A stretch of 64,000 nt of DNA from JBCBSK01 sp965250105 (GTDB lineage Bacteria; Pseudomonadota; Alphaproteobacteria; Rhizobiales; Tepidamorphaceae). Location of the stretch: assembly GCA_965250105.1 (NCBI GenBank), contig OZ252290.1, positions 1,798,001-1,862,000 of the forward strand, read 5' to 3'. Shown here piece by piece: positions 16,803 to 25,977 of this stretch. Position 1 is the first letter of the stretch. Each line of letters begins with the position of its first letter. Made by a program: the position numbers and the translations under genes. Under the pieces are notes generated by a model. That model saw only the letters and a program-made list of their open reading frames with translations, searched no databases and had not been told where the DNA came from.

Positions 16803-18072
16803 CGATGTCGCGCAGGACCCTGGCGGGACCTTTCTTCCTGAGCTGGCGCAGCGGGGTCAGGAGCGCGACCGCATGGCGGTGCGCGGTGCGGCGGAAGGTT
16901 TCCAGCAGCACCGCCCAGGCGAAGGTCTTGCCGTCGCCGCCGGTCCTGACGTCGAGCAGGAGATCGGCGAAGGTCATGCGCTCGCGGAAAATGTGATTGA
17001 TCATCGAATGACCGGGCACGGCGCAGGAATCGACGACCAGCCCCGGCACGCGGTCGAGCAGGGCGCGAGTCACGTCCAGCGCCAGGAGCTGACCCGGCGA
17101 CCAGCGGGCATAAGCCTCGTCGAAGGCGCCCTTCCACAGCCAACCGCGCCGTCCGGCGCGCAACAGGACATAGGACGCGATCGTCTTGCCGTCGCAGGTC
17201 ATTTCATAGATGTCGCATTGGCCACGCGCCCCGAGCCAGTCGGTCAGCTGGCGGAACATGGCCTCGGTCCCGCGCCGTGCCGCCATCGCAGTGCCACGCC
17301 GGCCCTTCCAGCCGGATGCTTCGAGCGCCAGGAAACGATCGGCGGCGGCGGACACGTCGGCGCCGGTCGCGATCCTCGTATCGATGCTGCCCTGCCGACT
17401 TAGCTGGCGACGCTGTTGCGCGCTGCGCTTGCGCTGCTTCGGCCGCTGGGCGGTGGCCAGATAGGCGTCGCCGCCGAGATCGCTGTCGAGGATCGCCCGG
17501 TCATAGGTGCCGAAATGGGCCTGCCGGTAGGATGATCGCCGCAGCGCGTCGGCCGCCGCCGAACCGAACCGCAGATAGGGGATCGAGACGAGGCTCGGCA
17601 GGCCGGGCGTCGCCGCGAAGGCGTCGATCATCGCCTGCATGACCTCGACGGCCGCGTCGCTGTCGATCGCTGGCGTGCCCGCTGGGCCATAGGCATGGCT
17701 GACCGCGCGGGCCACGGTCAGCGGAACGCCCCAGGGCCTGACGCGCAGGAAGGGGAAGATGCCGAGAAGCCGCGGCCGGTCGGCATCGGCGGGCCGGGCG
17801 TCCCAGGCGGCCACCGCTTCGAGCCTGTCGGCGAGGTCGAGCATCCGGGTCGCCGGCAGCAGGAAATCGGGATCCTGGAAGATGTTCGAATCGTCGCCGC
17901 GCGCGGCCAGACTGCGCCAGACCGGCGCCAGTGCCTCGACCGCCGCGCCCTTGCGCCATTCGACGCGGATCCGGTCGGTTTGATGGACCAGGCCCCCATC
18001 AAGCGGGTGGATGGGGGCCGCCTGCCGACGGTCGGCCTGCACGCTCGCCGGGAGGCCATCCGTGATCGTCAC
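16771..18072 (-). CDS. FemAB/CelD-like GNAT acyltransferase (BioF2-like domain)
   Basis: 433 residues from a GTG start that overlaps the preceding stop (GTGA), which fixes both the start and the coupling to the flippase gene. The C-terminal half has the Acetyltransf_6/FemAB-like pattern (KQRKRSAQQRRQLSRQGSIDTRIATG; FLALEASGWKGRRGTAMA; IYEMTCDGKTIASYVLLRAGRRGWLWKGAFDEAYARWSPGQLLALDVTRALL). This family transfers acyl or aminoacyl groups and is frequent in exopolysaccharide clusters. With the flippase it suggests modification of a lipid-linked glycan, but no glycosyltransferases are adjacent. Confidence 0.72.
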   Translation of the reverse strand: MTITDGLPASVQADRRQAAPIHPLDGGLVHQTDRIRVEWRKGAAVEALAPVWRSLAARGDDSNIFQDPDFLLPATRMLDLADRLEAVAAWDARPADADRPRLLGIFPFLRVRPWGVPLTVARAVSHAYGPAGTPAIDSDAAVEVMQAMIDAFAATPGLPSLVSIPYLRFGSAAADALRRSSYRQAHFGTYDRAILDSDLGGDAYLATAQRPKQRKRSAQQRRQLSRQGSIDTRIATGADVSAAADRFLALEASGWKGRRGTAMAARRGTEAMFRQLTDWLGARGQCDIYEMTCDGKTIASYVLLRAGRRGWLWKGAFDEAYARWSPGQLLALDVTRALLDRVPGLVVDSCAVPGHSMINHIFRERMTFADLLLDVRTGGDGKTFAWAVLLETFRRTAHRHAVALLTPLRQLRKKGPARVLRDIVKRDRAASGG

Positions 18073-19532
18073 GTGTCGCCTCCCTCGCCCGATGCTGCTG
18101 GCCACCCTGGCCGCGCCACATGCCCGATGAAGACATTGATGCCGAGCCGCGATCTGGCGGTGACGAACAACAGCGTCGATTCTACGATCATCGCGGTCGA
18201 TGTCGCGATGGCCGCGCCGGTCAGGCCGAAGAGCGGGATCAGCGCGAAGTTGAGCGCGATATTGACCGCGAAGGCGCCGGCATAGGCACGCGCGCAAGCA
18301 TTCTGCTCGTCCAACATGTTCAGAAGCCGCTCGACGGGGCCAACCGCGGCGCGCGCCAGAAGCCCGACGGCAAGGATGAACATCAGCGGATAGCCGGCGA
18401 CGAAGGCCTCGCCGAACAAGGCAAGCAGGAACGGCCCGGCGATCAGCAAGAGGATCGTGACCAGAAGCGACGGCCAGAAGGTCCAGGACACCGCGTCGCG
18501 CACGAAGGCATGCAGCTTTTCGTGATCGCCTGCGGCATGGTAACTGGCGAATTTGTGCGTGCAGGCCGCCACGACGGCGAAATAGACGAAGGCGACGATC
18601 GCCAGCGTCTTCACCGTGGCGTAGTAGACGCCGATCTCGTCCGGTGACTTGAACAGCGACAGGATGAGGACGTCGGCATTGACCAGCATCAGATAGAAGC
18701 CCTCGACCAGAAGGACCGGCAGCGAGGCGCGGAACCACAAGGGCCAGTCATAGGAGCGGGGGCCGGAGGCGATCCTGCGGCGCAGGCGGCGCTGGATGAC
18801 CAGGAACTGGATCGCCGCGATCGACCAGACCGCGACGACGAGGGCCAGGACGGCGGTGACGGCATCCGGCTCGGCGCCGAGCCGGACCGCCAGCCACAAC
18901 ACACCGACGATCATCAGCGGGCGCACGATATAGGGCAGCGCCAAGCTGACGCCGATCCAGTTATAATTGCGGGCGATGCCGTCCTGCAGCTCGGTCAGCG
19001 CGAAGAGCGGCAGGGCGATCAGCCCGAGGCAGATCGGCAGAACATAGCTCGCCGACAGCGTGTCCTGGAACAGCCAGACGGCGGCAATGCCCGTGAGTGA
19101 GACGACCGCCGCGACGCCGAGGACGAGCCGGCGGGCGCCGTTCAAAAAGCCGCGCAGGAGATCGGCCTGGCCAGTTTCGGCATAGTGCGGGGCGAAACGC
19201 TGCACCGTCGTTGTGAAGCCGAGCGGCACCAGGCCGCCGACCATCAGCATCGCGACCCAGACGAAGACGAACACGCCATAGTTGTAGTCACCGACCCAGC
19301 GCGCCAGGATCACCTGACTGGCATAGGCGAGAACGGCGCTCGCCGCGCGGATCGCGAAGGCGGCGAGCGCGGTCCGCTGCGCCAGGCTGCGGTCGTCGTC
19401 GGCCGCCAGGACGGCACGCAGCCTGTCGACCGCGGCGCGCGGGCCGCCGCCCGTGCCGGACGGTGGCGCGGAAGGCGCGGAAGGCGCCGGCTCGGCGGGA
19501 ATCGGCGGATTGGCCACGCGGGATCTCGTCAC
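18069..19532 (-). CDS. Polysaccharide flippase (Wzx/MOP-family membrane protein)
   Basis: 487 residues with about 12-14 hydrophobic segments, for example FAIRAASAVLAYASQVILARWVGDYNYGVFVFVWVAMLMVGGLVPLGF, the MOP/oligosaccharide-flippase entry region. Later LLVEGFYLMLVNADVLILSLFKSPDEIGVYYATVKTLAIVAFVYFAVV is the matching start of the second half. A Pro/Ser/Gly-rich N-terminus of about 30 residues precedes the first helix. The likely role is to flip lipid-linked oligosaccharides across the inner membrane. It is the first gene of a two-gene operon with the FemAB-like protein. Confidence 0.8.
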   Translation of the reverse strand: MTRSRVANPPIPAEPAPSAPSAPPSGTGGGPRAAVDRLRAVLAADDDRSLAQRTALAAFAIRAASAVLAYASQVILARWVGDYNYGVFVFVWVAMLMVGGLVPLGFTTTVQRFAPHYAETGQADLLRGFLNGARRLVLGVAAVVSLTGIAAVWLFQDTLSASYVLPICLGLIALPLFALTELQDGIARNYNWIGVSLALPYIVRPLMIVGVLWLAVRLGAEPDAVTAVLALVVAVWSIAAIQFLVIQRRLRRRIASGPRSYDWPLWFRASLPVLLVEGFYLMLVNADVLILSLFKSPDEIGVYYATVKTLAIVAFVYFAVVAACTHKFASYHAAGDHEKLHAFVRDAVSWTFWPSLLVTILLLIAGPFLLALFGEAFVAGYPLMFILAVGLLARAAVGPVERLLNMLDEQNACARAYAGAFAVNIALNFALIPLFGLTGAAIATSTAMIVESTLLFVTARSRLGINVFIGHVARPGWPAASGEGGDT

Positions 19533-19758
19533 GTTCTCGATGATCGACGGTCGAACCTAGCCGGCCGACGCTTTCGGAAGTCTTGCGCGCATCGCCCGCA
19601 TTGCGGCTTGGGTAAACGAAGCCTTGCCGCGCCGGGAGGCGACGGCGATCCGGTGCCGTGGCGGACAACACCGCCCATCGATCGAAATCACACCGCAATA
19701 ACTGGGAATTAACATCTCGCGGGTCTAATGCACCAATTGGTTGTGCATGAGGAATAGC

Positions 19759-21813
19759 ATGTTTCGCTCCATCGCCGGTCAGATCTCCTTGCTGGTCACG
19801 CTCCCCATCATCGGCATTCTGGTGCTTGGCGGGGTCATCATGTTCTTCGACTGGTCGGACATGCGCGAGTTTCAGCGCACCGAGCCCAAGATCGCCCTGG
19901 TCGAGGACACGGTCGCGCTGATCGCGGCCCTGCAGCGCGAGCGCGGGTTGACGGCGGGCCATCTGTCCAATGCTGATGATGCGGCGGCGCGGCAGCGGCT
20001 CGACGGCCAGCGGGTCGAGACCGACGCCCTGATCGGCACCTTCCTGGCCGACAGCACGATCGTGCTCGACCGGTTCCACGACAAGCCCTTCGTCGGCGTT
20101 CTGGAAATGGTGATCGGGGAAATGGACAAGATCACCGAGCACCGCTCCTTCGTCGACATGGGCGGCATCAATCTGGCGGGCAATCTCGCCTTCTACAGCG
20201 AGCTCGTGAAAGGCCAGATCCTGCTCGTCGCGCAGACGATCGAATCGATCGAAGCGGCCGCCGTCAGCGAACAGTTGCGACCATTCTTCGCGCTCACGGA
20301 ATTCGTCGAGAATGCCGGGCTCGAACGCGCGCTCGGCGCCACCGTCCTGAACGAGGTCGCGACCGGTTCCGTCAACGAGGACCGGTTCCGCGCCTTCATC
20401 GTGCGCGGCGCGCGGGCCGCCGCCTATTTCGACGAGTTCTACGAACTCGCCTCGCCCGCGCAGGTCGCCCAGATGGATGCCGCGCTTGATCCGGCGATGG
20501 TGGGGAATTTCGAGGCGGCGCTCGAGACGATCAATGCGCTGCCGTCGACCCGCGATAGCGACGGGCTGACCGGCAGCGCCTTCTTCGCGCTGGCTACCGA
20601 GCGGATCGATGCCATCAACGGCGTCGGCGCCGACCTCCTCGCAACCGCGCATCAGGTCACCATCGACATGGCGGCGGAAAACCTGCGCGCGCTGCTCGGC
20701 CTCGGCGCGATCATTGGCGTCGCCACGCTGGCGCTGATCGGTTTCACCGCCTGGCGGGTCGGCAAGCTGACGCGTCGGCTGAACGGATCGGTGGCGGCCC
20801 TGTCGGCCATTGCAGACGGTGATCTCGACCATCCGATCGACGATACCGAGGCGCAGGACGAGATCGGCGCGGTCGGCCGAGCGCTTCTGGTGTTCCGCGA
20901 CAATGCGGTGGAGCGGCGGCGCTTGCGCGACCAGTCCGAAGCCGAGCGCGAGGCCCGCGAGGAGCGCAATCGCCGCATCGAGACCCTGATCGCCACCTTC
21001 CGCGAGGACATGGCGTCGATGCTCCAGCAGGTCGCCGGCGCGACCCAGGAGATGGATGCCACGGCGCAGGCGCTGAACGGTATCGCCGACACCGCCAATC
21101 ATCAGGCGGCCGCCGCCGCCGGCGCTTCCGAGGAAGCCTCGACCAATGTGCAGACCGTCGCCTCGGCGGCCGAGGAACTGGCCAGCTCCATCGAGGAGAT
21201 TGGCCGGCAGGTGCGCCAGGCCGATGATGTATCGCAGCAGGCTTCGACGCGGGCCGAGGCGACCAACAGCCAGGTCGCGTCGCTGGCCGAAGCGGCGAAA
21301 CGAATCGGCGACGTGGTCAGCCTGATCCAGGACATCGCCGAGCAGACCAATCTGCTCGCGCTGAACGCCACGATCGAGGCGGCGCGCGCCGGCGAGGCGG
21401 GGCGCGGCTTCGCCGTCGTCGCCTCCGAGGTCAAGACCCTGGCCAGCCAGACCGCCAAGGCCACCGAGGAGATCCGCGGCCAGATCGAGGGCATCCAGGC
21501 CTCGACCGAGGACGCCGTCGATGCAATCGGCGCCATCCGCGAGATCATGACCGAGGTCGGCACCTATACCGCGTCGATTGCCAGCGCCGTCGAGCAGCAG
21601 GCCTCGGCGACCAGCGAGATCAGCCGCAACGTTCAGGAAGCCGCCAGCGGCACGGAAGTGGTGTCGGAGAATATTTCCGGCGTCACCGGTGCCGTCGGCG
21701 AGACCAGCCAGTCCTCGGCCCAGGTGGCGAGCGCGACGGCCGAACTGGCGAACCAGGCCGAGAAGCTGCGCTCGACCGTCGACCGCTTCCTCGACGAGGT
21801 CGCGGCCGCCTGA
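19759..21813 (+). CDS. Methyl-accepting chemotaxis protein with NIT sensor domain
   Basis: 684 residues; the start at 19759 is chosen for TGAGGA six bases upstream, though an ATG at 19747 also exists. A first transmembrane helix (ISLLVTLPIIGILVLGGVIMFF) precedes a periplasmic NIT-type helical sensor (ALVEDTVALIAALQRERGLTAGHLSN is the hallmark of the nitrate/nitrite-sensing domain). The second transmembrane helix (LLGLGAIIGVATLALIGFTAW) is followed by HAMP (about 335-390) and the signalling coiled coil with the hairpin tip DIAEQTNLLALNATIEAARAGEAGRGFAVVASEVKTLA. No CheB/CheR pentapeptide is seen at the C-terminus. No other che genes are nearby. Confidence 0.92.
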   Translation: MFRSIAGQISLLVTLPIIGILVLGGVIMFFDWSDMREFQRTEPKIALVEDTVALIAALQRERGLTAGHLSNADDAAARQRLDGQRVETDALIGTFLADSTIVLDRFHDKPFVGVLEMVIGEMDKITEHRSFVDMGGINLAGNLAFYSELVKGQILLVAQTIESIEAAAVSEQLRPFFALTEFVENAGLERALGATVLNEVATGSVNEDRFRAFIVRGARAAAYFDEFYELASPAQVAQMDAALDPAMVGNFEAALETINALPSTRDSDGLTGSAFFALATERIDAINGVGADLLATAHQVTIDMAAENLRALLGLGAIIGVATLALIGFTAWRVGKLTRRLNGSVAALSAIADGDLDHPIDDTEAQDEIGAVGRALLVFRDNAVERRRLRDQSEAEREAREERNRRIETLIATFREDMASMLQQVAGATQEMDATAQALNGIADTANHQAAAAAGASEEASTNVQTVASAAEELASSIEEIGRQVRQADDVSQQASTRAEATNSQVASLAEAAKRIGDVVSLIQDIAEQTNLLALNATIEAARAGEAGRGFAVVASEVKTLASQTAKATEEIRGQIEGIQASTEDAVDAIGAIREIMTEVGTYTASIASAVEQQASATSEISRNVQEAASGTEVVSENISGVTGAVGETSQSSAQVASATAELANQAEKLRSTVDRFLDEVAAA

Positions 21814-21837
21814 CGACGACGCGTTTGGCGTGGCTGG

Positions 21838-22389
21838 TCAGGCGCTGAAGCCGCCGCTGTCGAGATAGGCCTGCTCGGCCTCGGTCGTCGCCCGCCCGAG
21901 TACCGCATTGCGGTGCGGGAAGCGCCCGAAGCGGCGGATCACGTCGAGATGGATCAGGGCATAGAGATAGCCGTCCTGATCGCCCGTGGCGCGGAACAGA
22001 TCGACCGAACGTTCCTGCATCTTCATGTCCTCGGCATGTTCGAGGGGCAGGTAGAAGAAATGTCTGGCGGGGCTCGGAAACGCCCGGTCGAACCCCTTGT
22101 CGAGCGCGGCTTCGGCGATCTCAAGGCTCTTGCCGTCGGTCGCGAAGGCGCGCGCCGTGCCGCGAAACAGGTTGCGCGGAAACTGGTCGAGCAGGATCAC
22201 CAGCGCCAGCGCGCCATGCGGCGAGATGGCCCAGCCGTCGAGCGCGCCGGAGGCGGCCGCGTCATGAGCCGGGAGGAACCTGTCGCGAATCTCGGCGTCG
22301 AACGCATCGTCGCGCATGAACCATTTCGGCGGTCCCGCCGCCCACCAGAACGACAGGATGTCGAGCGGATCGTGTCCGTCTTCGGTCAA
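21838..22389 (-). CDS. DUF924 family protein
   Basis: 183 residues, probably from TTG at 22389, which overlaps the acyl-CoA synthetase stop (TTGA) and has GGGGGAG eight bases upstream. The DUF924 signature is clear: PLDILSFWWAAGPPKWFMRDDAFDAEIRDRFLPAHDAAASGALDGWAISPHGALALVILLDQFPRNLFRGTARAFATD, then HFFYLPLEHAEDMKMQERSVDLF and RFGRFPHRNAVLGR. The family is alpha-helical, tetratricopeptide-like and of unknown function. A longer upstream frame exists but is not homologous. Confidence 0.82.
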   Translation of the reverse strand: MTEDGHDPLDILSFWWAAGPPKWFMRDDAFDAEIRDRFLPAHDAAASGALDGWAISPHGALALVILLDQFPRNLFRGTARAFATDGKSLEIAEAALDKGFDRAFPSPARHFFYLPLEHAEDMKMQERSVDLFRATGDQDGYLYALIHLDVIRRFGRFPHRNAVLGRATTEAEQAYLDSGGFSA

Positions 22390-24185
22390 AACCGCATCTC
22401 CCCCTGAACCATCTTCTCGCGAATGGCCGGCGTCAGCGGGCGAAAACCGTTGTGCTCGGCGCTGTCGTAATAGAGCGCGTCCCCCGTCGCGGCCGGATCG
22501 CAGCCATCCGATCTCAGATCCACCTTGCGGATCTTGAACGTGCCGGTGGCGTCGAGATCCTCGCACATGCGCAGGAAAACCGGTCGCGCGAAGGCGGCGA
22601 GATGGGCATGGAGATGGGCTCTCAGCGCGTCGAGGTCGATCCCCTCGTCGCAGACCAGCGCCGCCATGCCGGCCCGGCCGTCATGGCCCGGCACCTCGAC
22701 GCCATAGACATTGGCCGAACTGACGCCGGGAAAGGCGGTGAACACATGCTCGACCTCGGTGGTCGAGACGTTCTCGCCCTTCCAGCGGAACGTATCGCCG
22801 ATCCGGTCGATGAAATAGTAATAGCCGTCCGCATCGCGCTTGAGGAGATCGCCGGTGCGGAACCAGCGATCGCCGTCCGTGAAGCCGTCGGCCAGGATCT
22901 TGCGCTCGGTTGCGGCCTTCTCGGCATAGCCGTCGAAGCGGCCTGCCGGGCGCTGGGGGTCGTTGGTGATCAGCCCGACCGCCTCGCCGACCTCGTCGGG
23001 GGCGCATTCGATGAGGCGGCCGTCGGCGCCGCGCGCCGGCTTGTCCGCGTCGTGATCGTAGCGGACGATCTTGACGGGGAACTTCGACCTGAACAGCGGC
23101 GGGATGCGCCCGACCGACCCGACCTTGCCGTCGAGATTGAACAGGGTGACATTGCCCTCGGTAGCCGCATACCATTCGAGGATCTTCGGAATGCGGAACC
23201 TGTGCTGGAACTCGGGCCAGATGTCGGGCCTCAGCCCGTTGCCGTTGCACAGCCGGATCTTGTGCCTGGTCTCGTTGTCCGAGGCCGGCGTGTTCAAGAG
23301 ATAGCGGCACATCTCGCCGATATACTGGAACATGGTGCAGTCATGGCGCACGATGTCGTCCCAGAAGGCATGCGCCGAGAACCGGTCGCGCACCACGACC
23401 GACCCGCCCGCTTCGAGCGCGATGCCCGGCGCCAGGACGCCGCCGGTGGTGTGATACATCGGCTGGGCCACATAGATGCGGTCGTCGGGCGTGGCGCGGG
23501 CGAGGCCCGAAAAGGCGATCATCGCCGCCTGCACCCGATAATGGTTGATGATCGCGGCCTTGGGCATGCCGGTGGTGCCGCTCGTATAGATGTAGAGCGC
23601 CGGGTCCTCGATATGCAGCATCACCCGCTCGTCCTCGGCCAGCGGGGTGGCCGGCAGGTCGGCCAGCGTGGCGGCCAGGCTCTTGATCCCCTGGCGCCGG
23701 CCGTCATGCAGCCACAGCGTCGGCGCATTGGTCAGCTCGGTGGCGACCGCCTCGACATCGGGCAGATGGCGCTTGTCGATGACGACATGGCGGGCCGGGA
23801 CGATGTTCAGCGCATGCGCCAGCGGGATGCCGGTGAGGTGGGTGTTGATCAGCGCCGCCGTGGCGCCCGTGCTGGCGATGCCAATCCAGGCGGCGAGATA
23901 GTCGGGGCTGTTCGGCATGATCAGCGCCACGACATCGCCCTTGCCGAGGCCGAGATCGCGCACCCAGCGGGCATATTGCGCGCTGCGGCCGGCCAGTTCG
24001 GCATAGCTCAGACGGCTCTCATGGTCGAGAATGGCCAGGCTGTCGCCGCGGCTTTCGCCCCAGTCGAGAACCCGATCGACGATGGTCCGGTTGGGCGTCT
24101 TGGCGAGGCCGGTGACCTTGGGCAAGGTGCCGATGAAGCTCCGCGCATAGATCAGATCAGACCGCAGACGGTCGAAAAGCCGCAT
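22386..24185 (-). CDS. Long-chain acyl-CoA synthetase (FATP/FadD-like)
   Basis: A 599-residue ANL-superfamily ligase; the start at MRLFDRLRSDLIYARS is preceded by GGAGG and GGGAG. The motif YIYTSGTTGMPKAAIINH binds ATP, ILEWYAATEGNVTLFN is the adenine motif, and GDRWFRTGDLLKRDADGYYYFIDRIGDTFRWKGENVSTTEVEHVF the hinge region. The last signature and the C-terminal TGTFKIRKVDLRSDG are typical of very-long-chain/FATP-type synthetases, in which TFKxxK replaces TGK. It activates fatty acids for degradation or lipid synthesis. It is translationally coupled to the DUF924 gene and divergent from tusA. Confidence 0.88.
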   Translation of the reverse strand: MRLFDRLRSDLIYARSFIGTLPKVTGLAKTPNRTIVDRVLDWGESRGDSLAILDHESRLSYAELAGRSAQYARWVRDLGLGKGDVVALIMPNSPDYLAAWIGIASTGATAALINTHLTGIPLAHALNIVPARHVVIDKRHLPDVEAVATELTNAPTLWLHDGRRQGIKSLAATLADLPATPLAEDERVMLHIEDPALYIYTSGTTGMPKAAIINHYRVQAAMIAFSGLARATPDDRIYVAQPMYHTTGGVLAPGIALEAGGSVVVRDRFSAHAFWDDIVRHDCTMFQYIGEMCRYLLNTPASDNETRHKIRLCNGNGLRPDIWPEFQHRFRIPKILEWYAATEGNVTLFNLDGKVGSVGRIPPLFRSKFPVKIVRYDHDADKPARGADGRLIECAPDEVGEAVGLITNDPQRPAGRFDGYAEKAATERKILADGFTDGDRWFRTGDLLKRDADGYYYFIDRIGDTFRWKGENVSTTEVEHVFTAFPGVSSANVYGVEVPGHDGRAGMAALVCDEGIDLDALRAHLHAHLAAFARPVFLRMCEDLDATGTFKIRKVDLRSDGCDPAATGDALYYDSAEHNGFRPLTPAIREKMVQGEMRF

Positions 24186-24347
24186 TCTCCCGTTCTCCTC
24201 CCCAAGCGTTCCGGCGCTGATTGTTGTTGTGCGCCACCCGCATCCGCCGCGCCGACCGCGTCGGTGCCGGTATCGACATAGGGTAGAGATGTCGCCGCAA
24301 CAATGGAACGACTTCCGAAACGCGCCGAGCTGTGGCACAGCACGCAA

Positions 24348-24590
24348 ATGAGCAACGACACCCCGCCCCAGCGGGTCGATCTCGACGTCAAGGGCCTGTT
24401 GTGCCCGCTGCCGGTTCTCAAGGCCCGCAAGATGCTGAGCGGCCTTGCGCCCGGCACCGTTCTGGCGATCGAGGCGACCGATCCCGCCTCCGTCATCGAC
24501 ATCCCCCATTACTGCCAGGAGAGCGGCCACAAGCTCGTCGCCCAGTCGCGGGAGGGCGATGTCTACCGCTACGAGATCGAGCGCGTGTGA
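24348..24590 (+). CDS. tusA: Sulfurtransferase TusA family protein
   Basis: 80 residues from MSNDTPPQRVDLDV; an in-frame ATG at 24303 would add a non-homologous extension. The sulfur-carrying cysteine lies in GLLCPLPVLKARKML, the CPxP signature of TusA/SirA. The domain ends with the usual HYCQESGHKLVAQSREGDVYRYEIE strand. It relays persulfide sulfur for tRNA thiolation or molybdopterin synthesis in the cytoplasm. It is 30 bp upstream of the EamA transporter. Paralogues in other roles cannot be excluded. Confidence 0.85.
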   Translation: MSNDTPPQRVDLDVKGLLCPLPVLKARKMLSGLAPGTVLAIEATDPASVIDIPHYCQESGHKLVAQSREGDVYRYEIERV

Positions 24591-24620
24591 GCGCGTTTCG
24601 CGCTCGTCTAGGACACGGTC

Positions 24621-25523
24621 GTGACCGATAGGGTGGCTCGGCGACCGGCGCGCCGCGCCACGCTGATCGGTTTCACCGCCGTTCTGATGTGGTCGTTTCT
24701 GGCGCTGTTCACCGCCGCCAGCGGCCATGTGCCGCCTTTGCAGCTGACGGCGATGACCTTCGCGGTCGGCGGCGGCATCGGTCTCGTCTCATGGCTCTGG
24801 CGACCGCGGGCGATCCGCCAGCTGGCCCAGCCGGCGACCGTCTGGCTGATCGGCGTCGGCGGATTGTTCGGCTATCACGCGGTCTATTTCCTCGCTTTGC
24901 GCAACGCGCCGGCGGTCGAGGCCGGGCTGATCGCCTATCTGTCACCGCTTCTGATCGTGGTCGGCTCGGCACTCCTGCCCGGCGAACGTTTCGGCTGGCA
25001 CCATCTCGCCGGCGTGCTGCTCGGCCTCGCGGGCACCGTCCTGATCGTCACCGGCGGCCAGGGCCTGACGCTGAAGACCGAATACACGCTCGGCTATCTC
25101 GCCGCGCTCGCCTGCGCCGTCATCTGGGCAAGCTATTCCCTGTTGTCGCGCCGTCTCGCCACCGTGTCGACCGATGTCGTGACCGGGTTCTGCCTGGCCA
25201 CCGCGCTTTTGAGCCTGATTGGCCATCTGATGATCGAACAGACCGTCTGGCCGGCGGGCTGGCTCGAATGGCTGGCGGTCCTGGGCCTCGGCCTGGGGCC
25301 GGTCGGGGCGGCGTTCTACACCTGGGACCACGGCGTCAAGCATGGCGATATCCAGGTGCTCGGCGCGTCCTTCTATGCCGCGCCGCTGATCTCGACGATC
25401 CTGCTCGTCCTGACCGGTTTCGCCGCGCCGAGCTGGATCATCGCCATCGCCTGCCTGGCCATTACCGGCGGCGCGGCGCTGGCCGCCAAGGACCTGCTGC
25501 TGCCGCGCCGGCCGGATGCGTGA
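24621..25523 (+). CDS. EamA/DMT-family transporter
   Basis: 300 residues from a GTG start, with ten hydrophobic segments in two EamA repeats. The first opens ATLIGFTAVLMWSFLALFTAASG and contains HAVYFLALRNAPAVEAGLIAYLSPLLIVVGSALLPGE. The second opens LGYLAALACAVIWASYSLLSRRL and ends GAAFYTWDHGVKHGDIQVLGASFYAAPLISTILLVLTG. This is the 10-TMS drug/metabolite exporter fold, usually exporting amino acids or small metabolites. The substrate is not inferable. Confidence 0.85.
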   Translation: MTDRVARRPARRATLIGFTAVLMWSFLALFTAASGHVPPLQLTAMTFAVGGGIGLVSWLWRPRAIRQLAQPATVWLIGVGGLFGYHAVYFLALRNAPAVEAGLIAYLSPLLIVVGSALLPGERFGWHHLAGVLLGLAGTVLIVTGGQGLTLKTEYTLGYLAALACAVIWASYSLLSRRLATVSTDVVTGFCLATALLSLIGHLMIEQTVWPAGWLEWLAVLGLGLGPVGAAFYTWDHGVKHGDIQVLGASFYAAPLISTILLVLTGFAAPSWIIAIACLAITGGAALAAKDLLLPRRPDA

Positions 25524-25528
25524 GTGAT

Positions 25529-25960
25529 CTAGCGCGGCGTCGGGCGCCAGTCGGGCGGGGCGAGGTCGAAGCCCGAAAACGTGAAGCCCGGCGCGACGAC
25601 GCAGGAAACGAGCGTCCAGGCGCCCAGGCTTTCGGCCGTCTGCCAGGCATTGGCCGGCACCACCGCCTGCGGCCGTTGTCCCGCGCCGATCTCCGGACCG
25701 AGCCGCGCCGACCAGGCATCATGGCCGTTCTCGCTGACGGTCAGCGCGAGCGGCGCGCCGGCATGGAACAGCCAGACCTCGGACGCATCCACCCGATGCC
25801 AGTGCGACACCTCGCCGGCGGCGAGCAGGAAATAGATCGCCGTCGCCCGCGACCGTCCGTCCGGGCCGTCGCGATCGCGGAACGTCTCGCGATAGTGCCC
25901 GCCTTCGGGATGCGGGCTAAGCTCGAGCGCCCGGATGATCGCATCGGCCTTCATCGCCAT
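25529..25960 (-). CDS. Cupin family protein (DUF985-like)
   Basis: 143 residues. ELSPHPEGGHYRETFRD, SRATAIYFLLAAGEVSHWHRVDASEVWLFHAGAPLALTVS and PQAVVPANAWQTAESLGAWTLVSCVVAPGFTFSGFDLA make up the DUF985 cupin: HxEGGxY at the start, WHxxxxxE metal-binding-like centre, and VxPGFxFxxF at the end. The enzymatic role is unknown. It begins 17 bp after glyoxalase II on the same strand and is probably cotranscribed. Confidence 0.82.
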   Translation of the reverse strand: MAMKADAIIRALELSPHPEGGHYRETFRDRDGPDGRSRATAIYFLLAAGEVSHWHRVDASEVWLFHAGAPLALTVSENGHDAWSARLGPEIGAGQRPQAVVPANAWQTAESLGAWTLVSCVVAPGFTFSGFDLAPPDWRPTPR

Positions 25961-25977
25961 GGGAAGGTCGGAGCCGA

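Noticed and set aside
16771..18738. 655-residue version of the FemAB-like protein
   Set aside because: The first ~220 residues are an off-frame reading of the flippase gene. A GTG start overlapping the flippase stop gives a protein of normal content.
22452..24281. Long open frame on the strand opposite the acyl-CoA synthetase
   Set aside because: This and similar long antisense frames (for example 35337-36731, 34667-35593, 53772-55568) are mirror frames of well-supported genes in GC-rich DNA and show no domain content.
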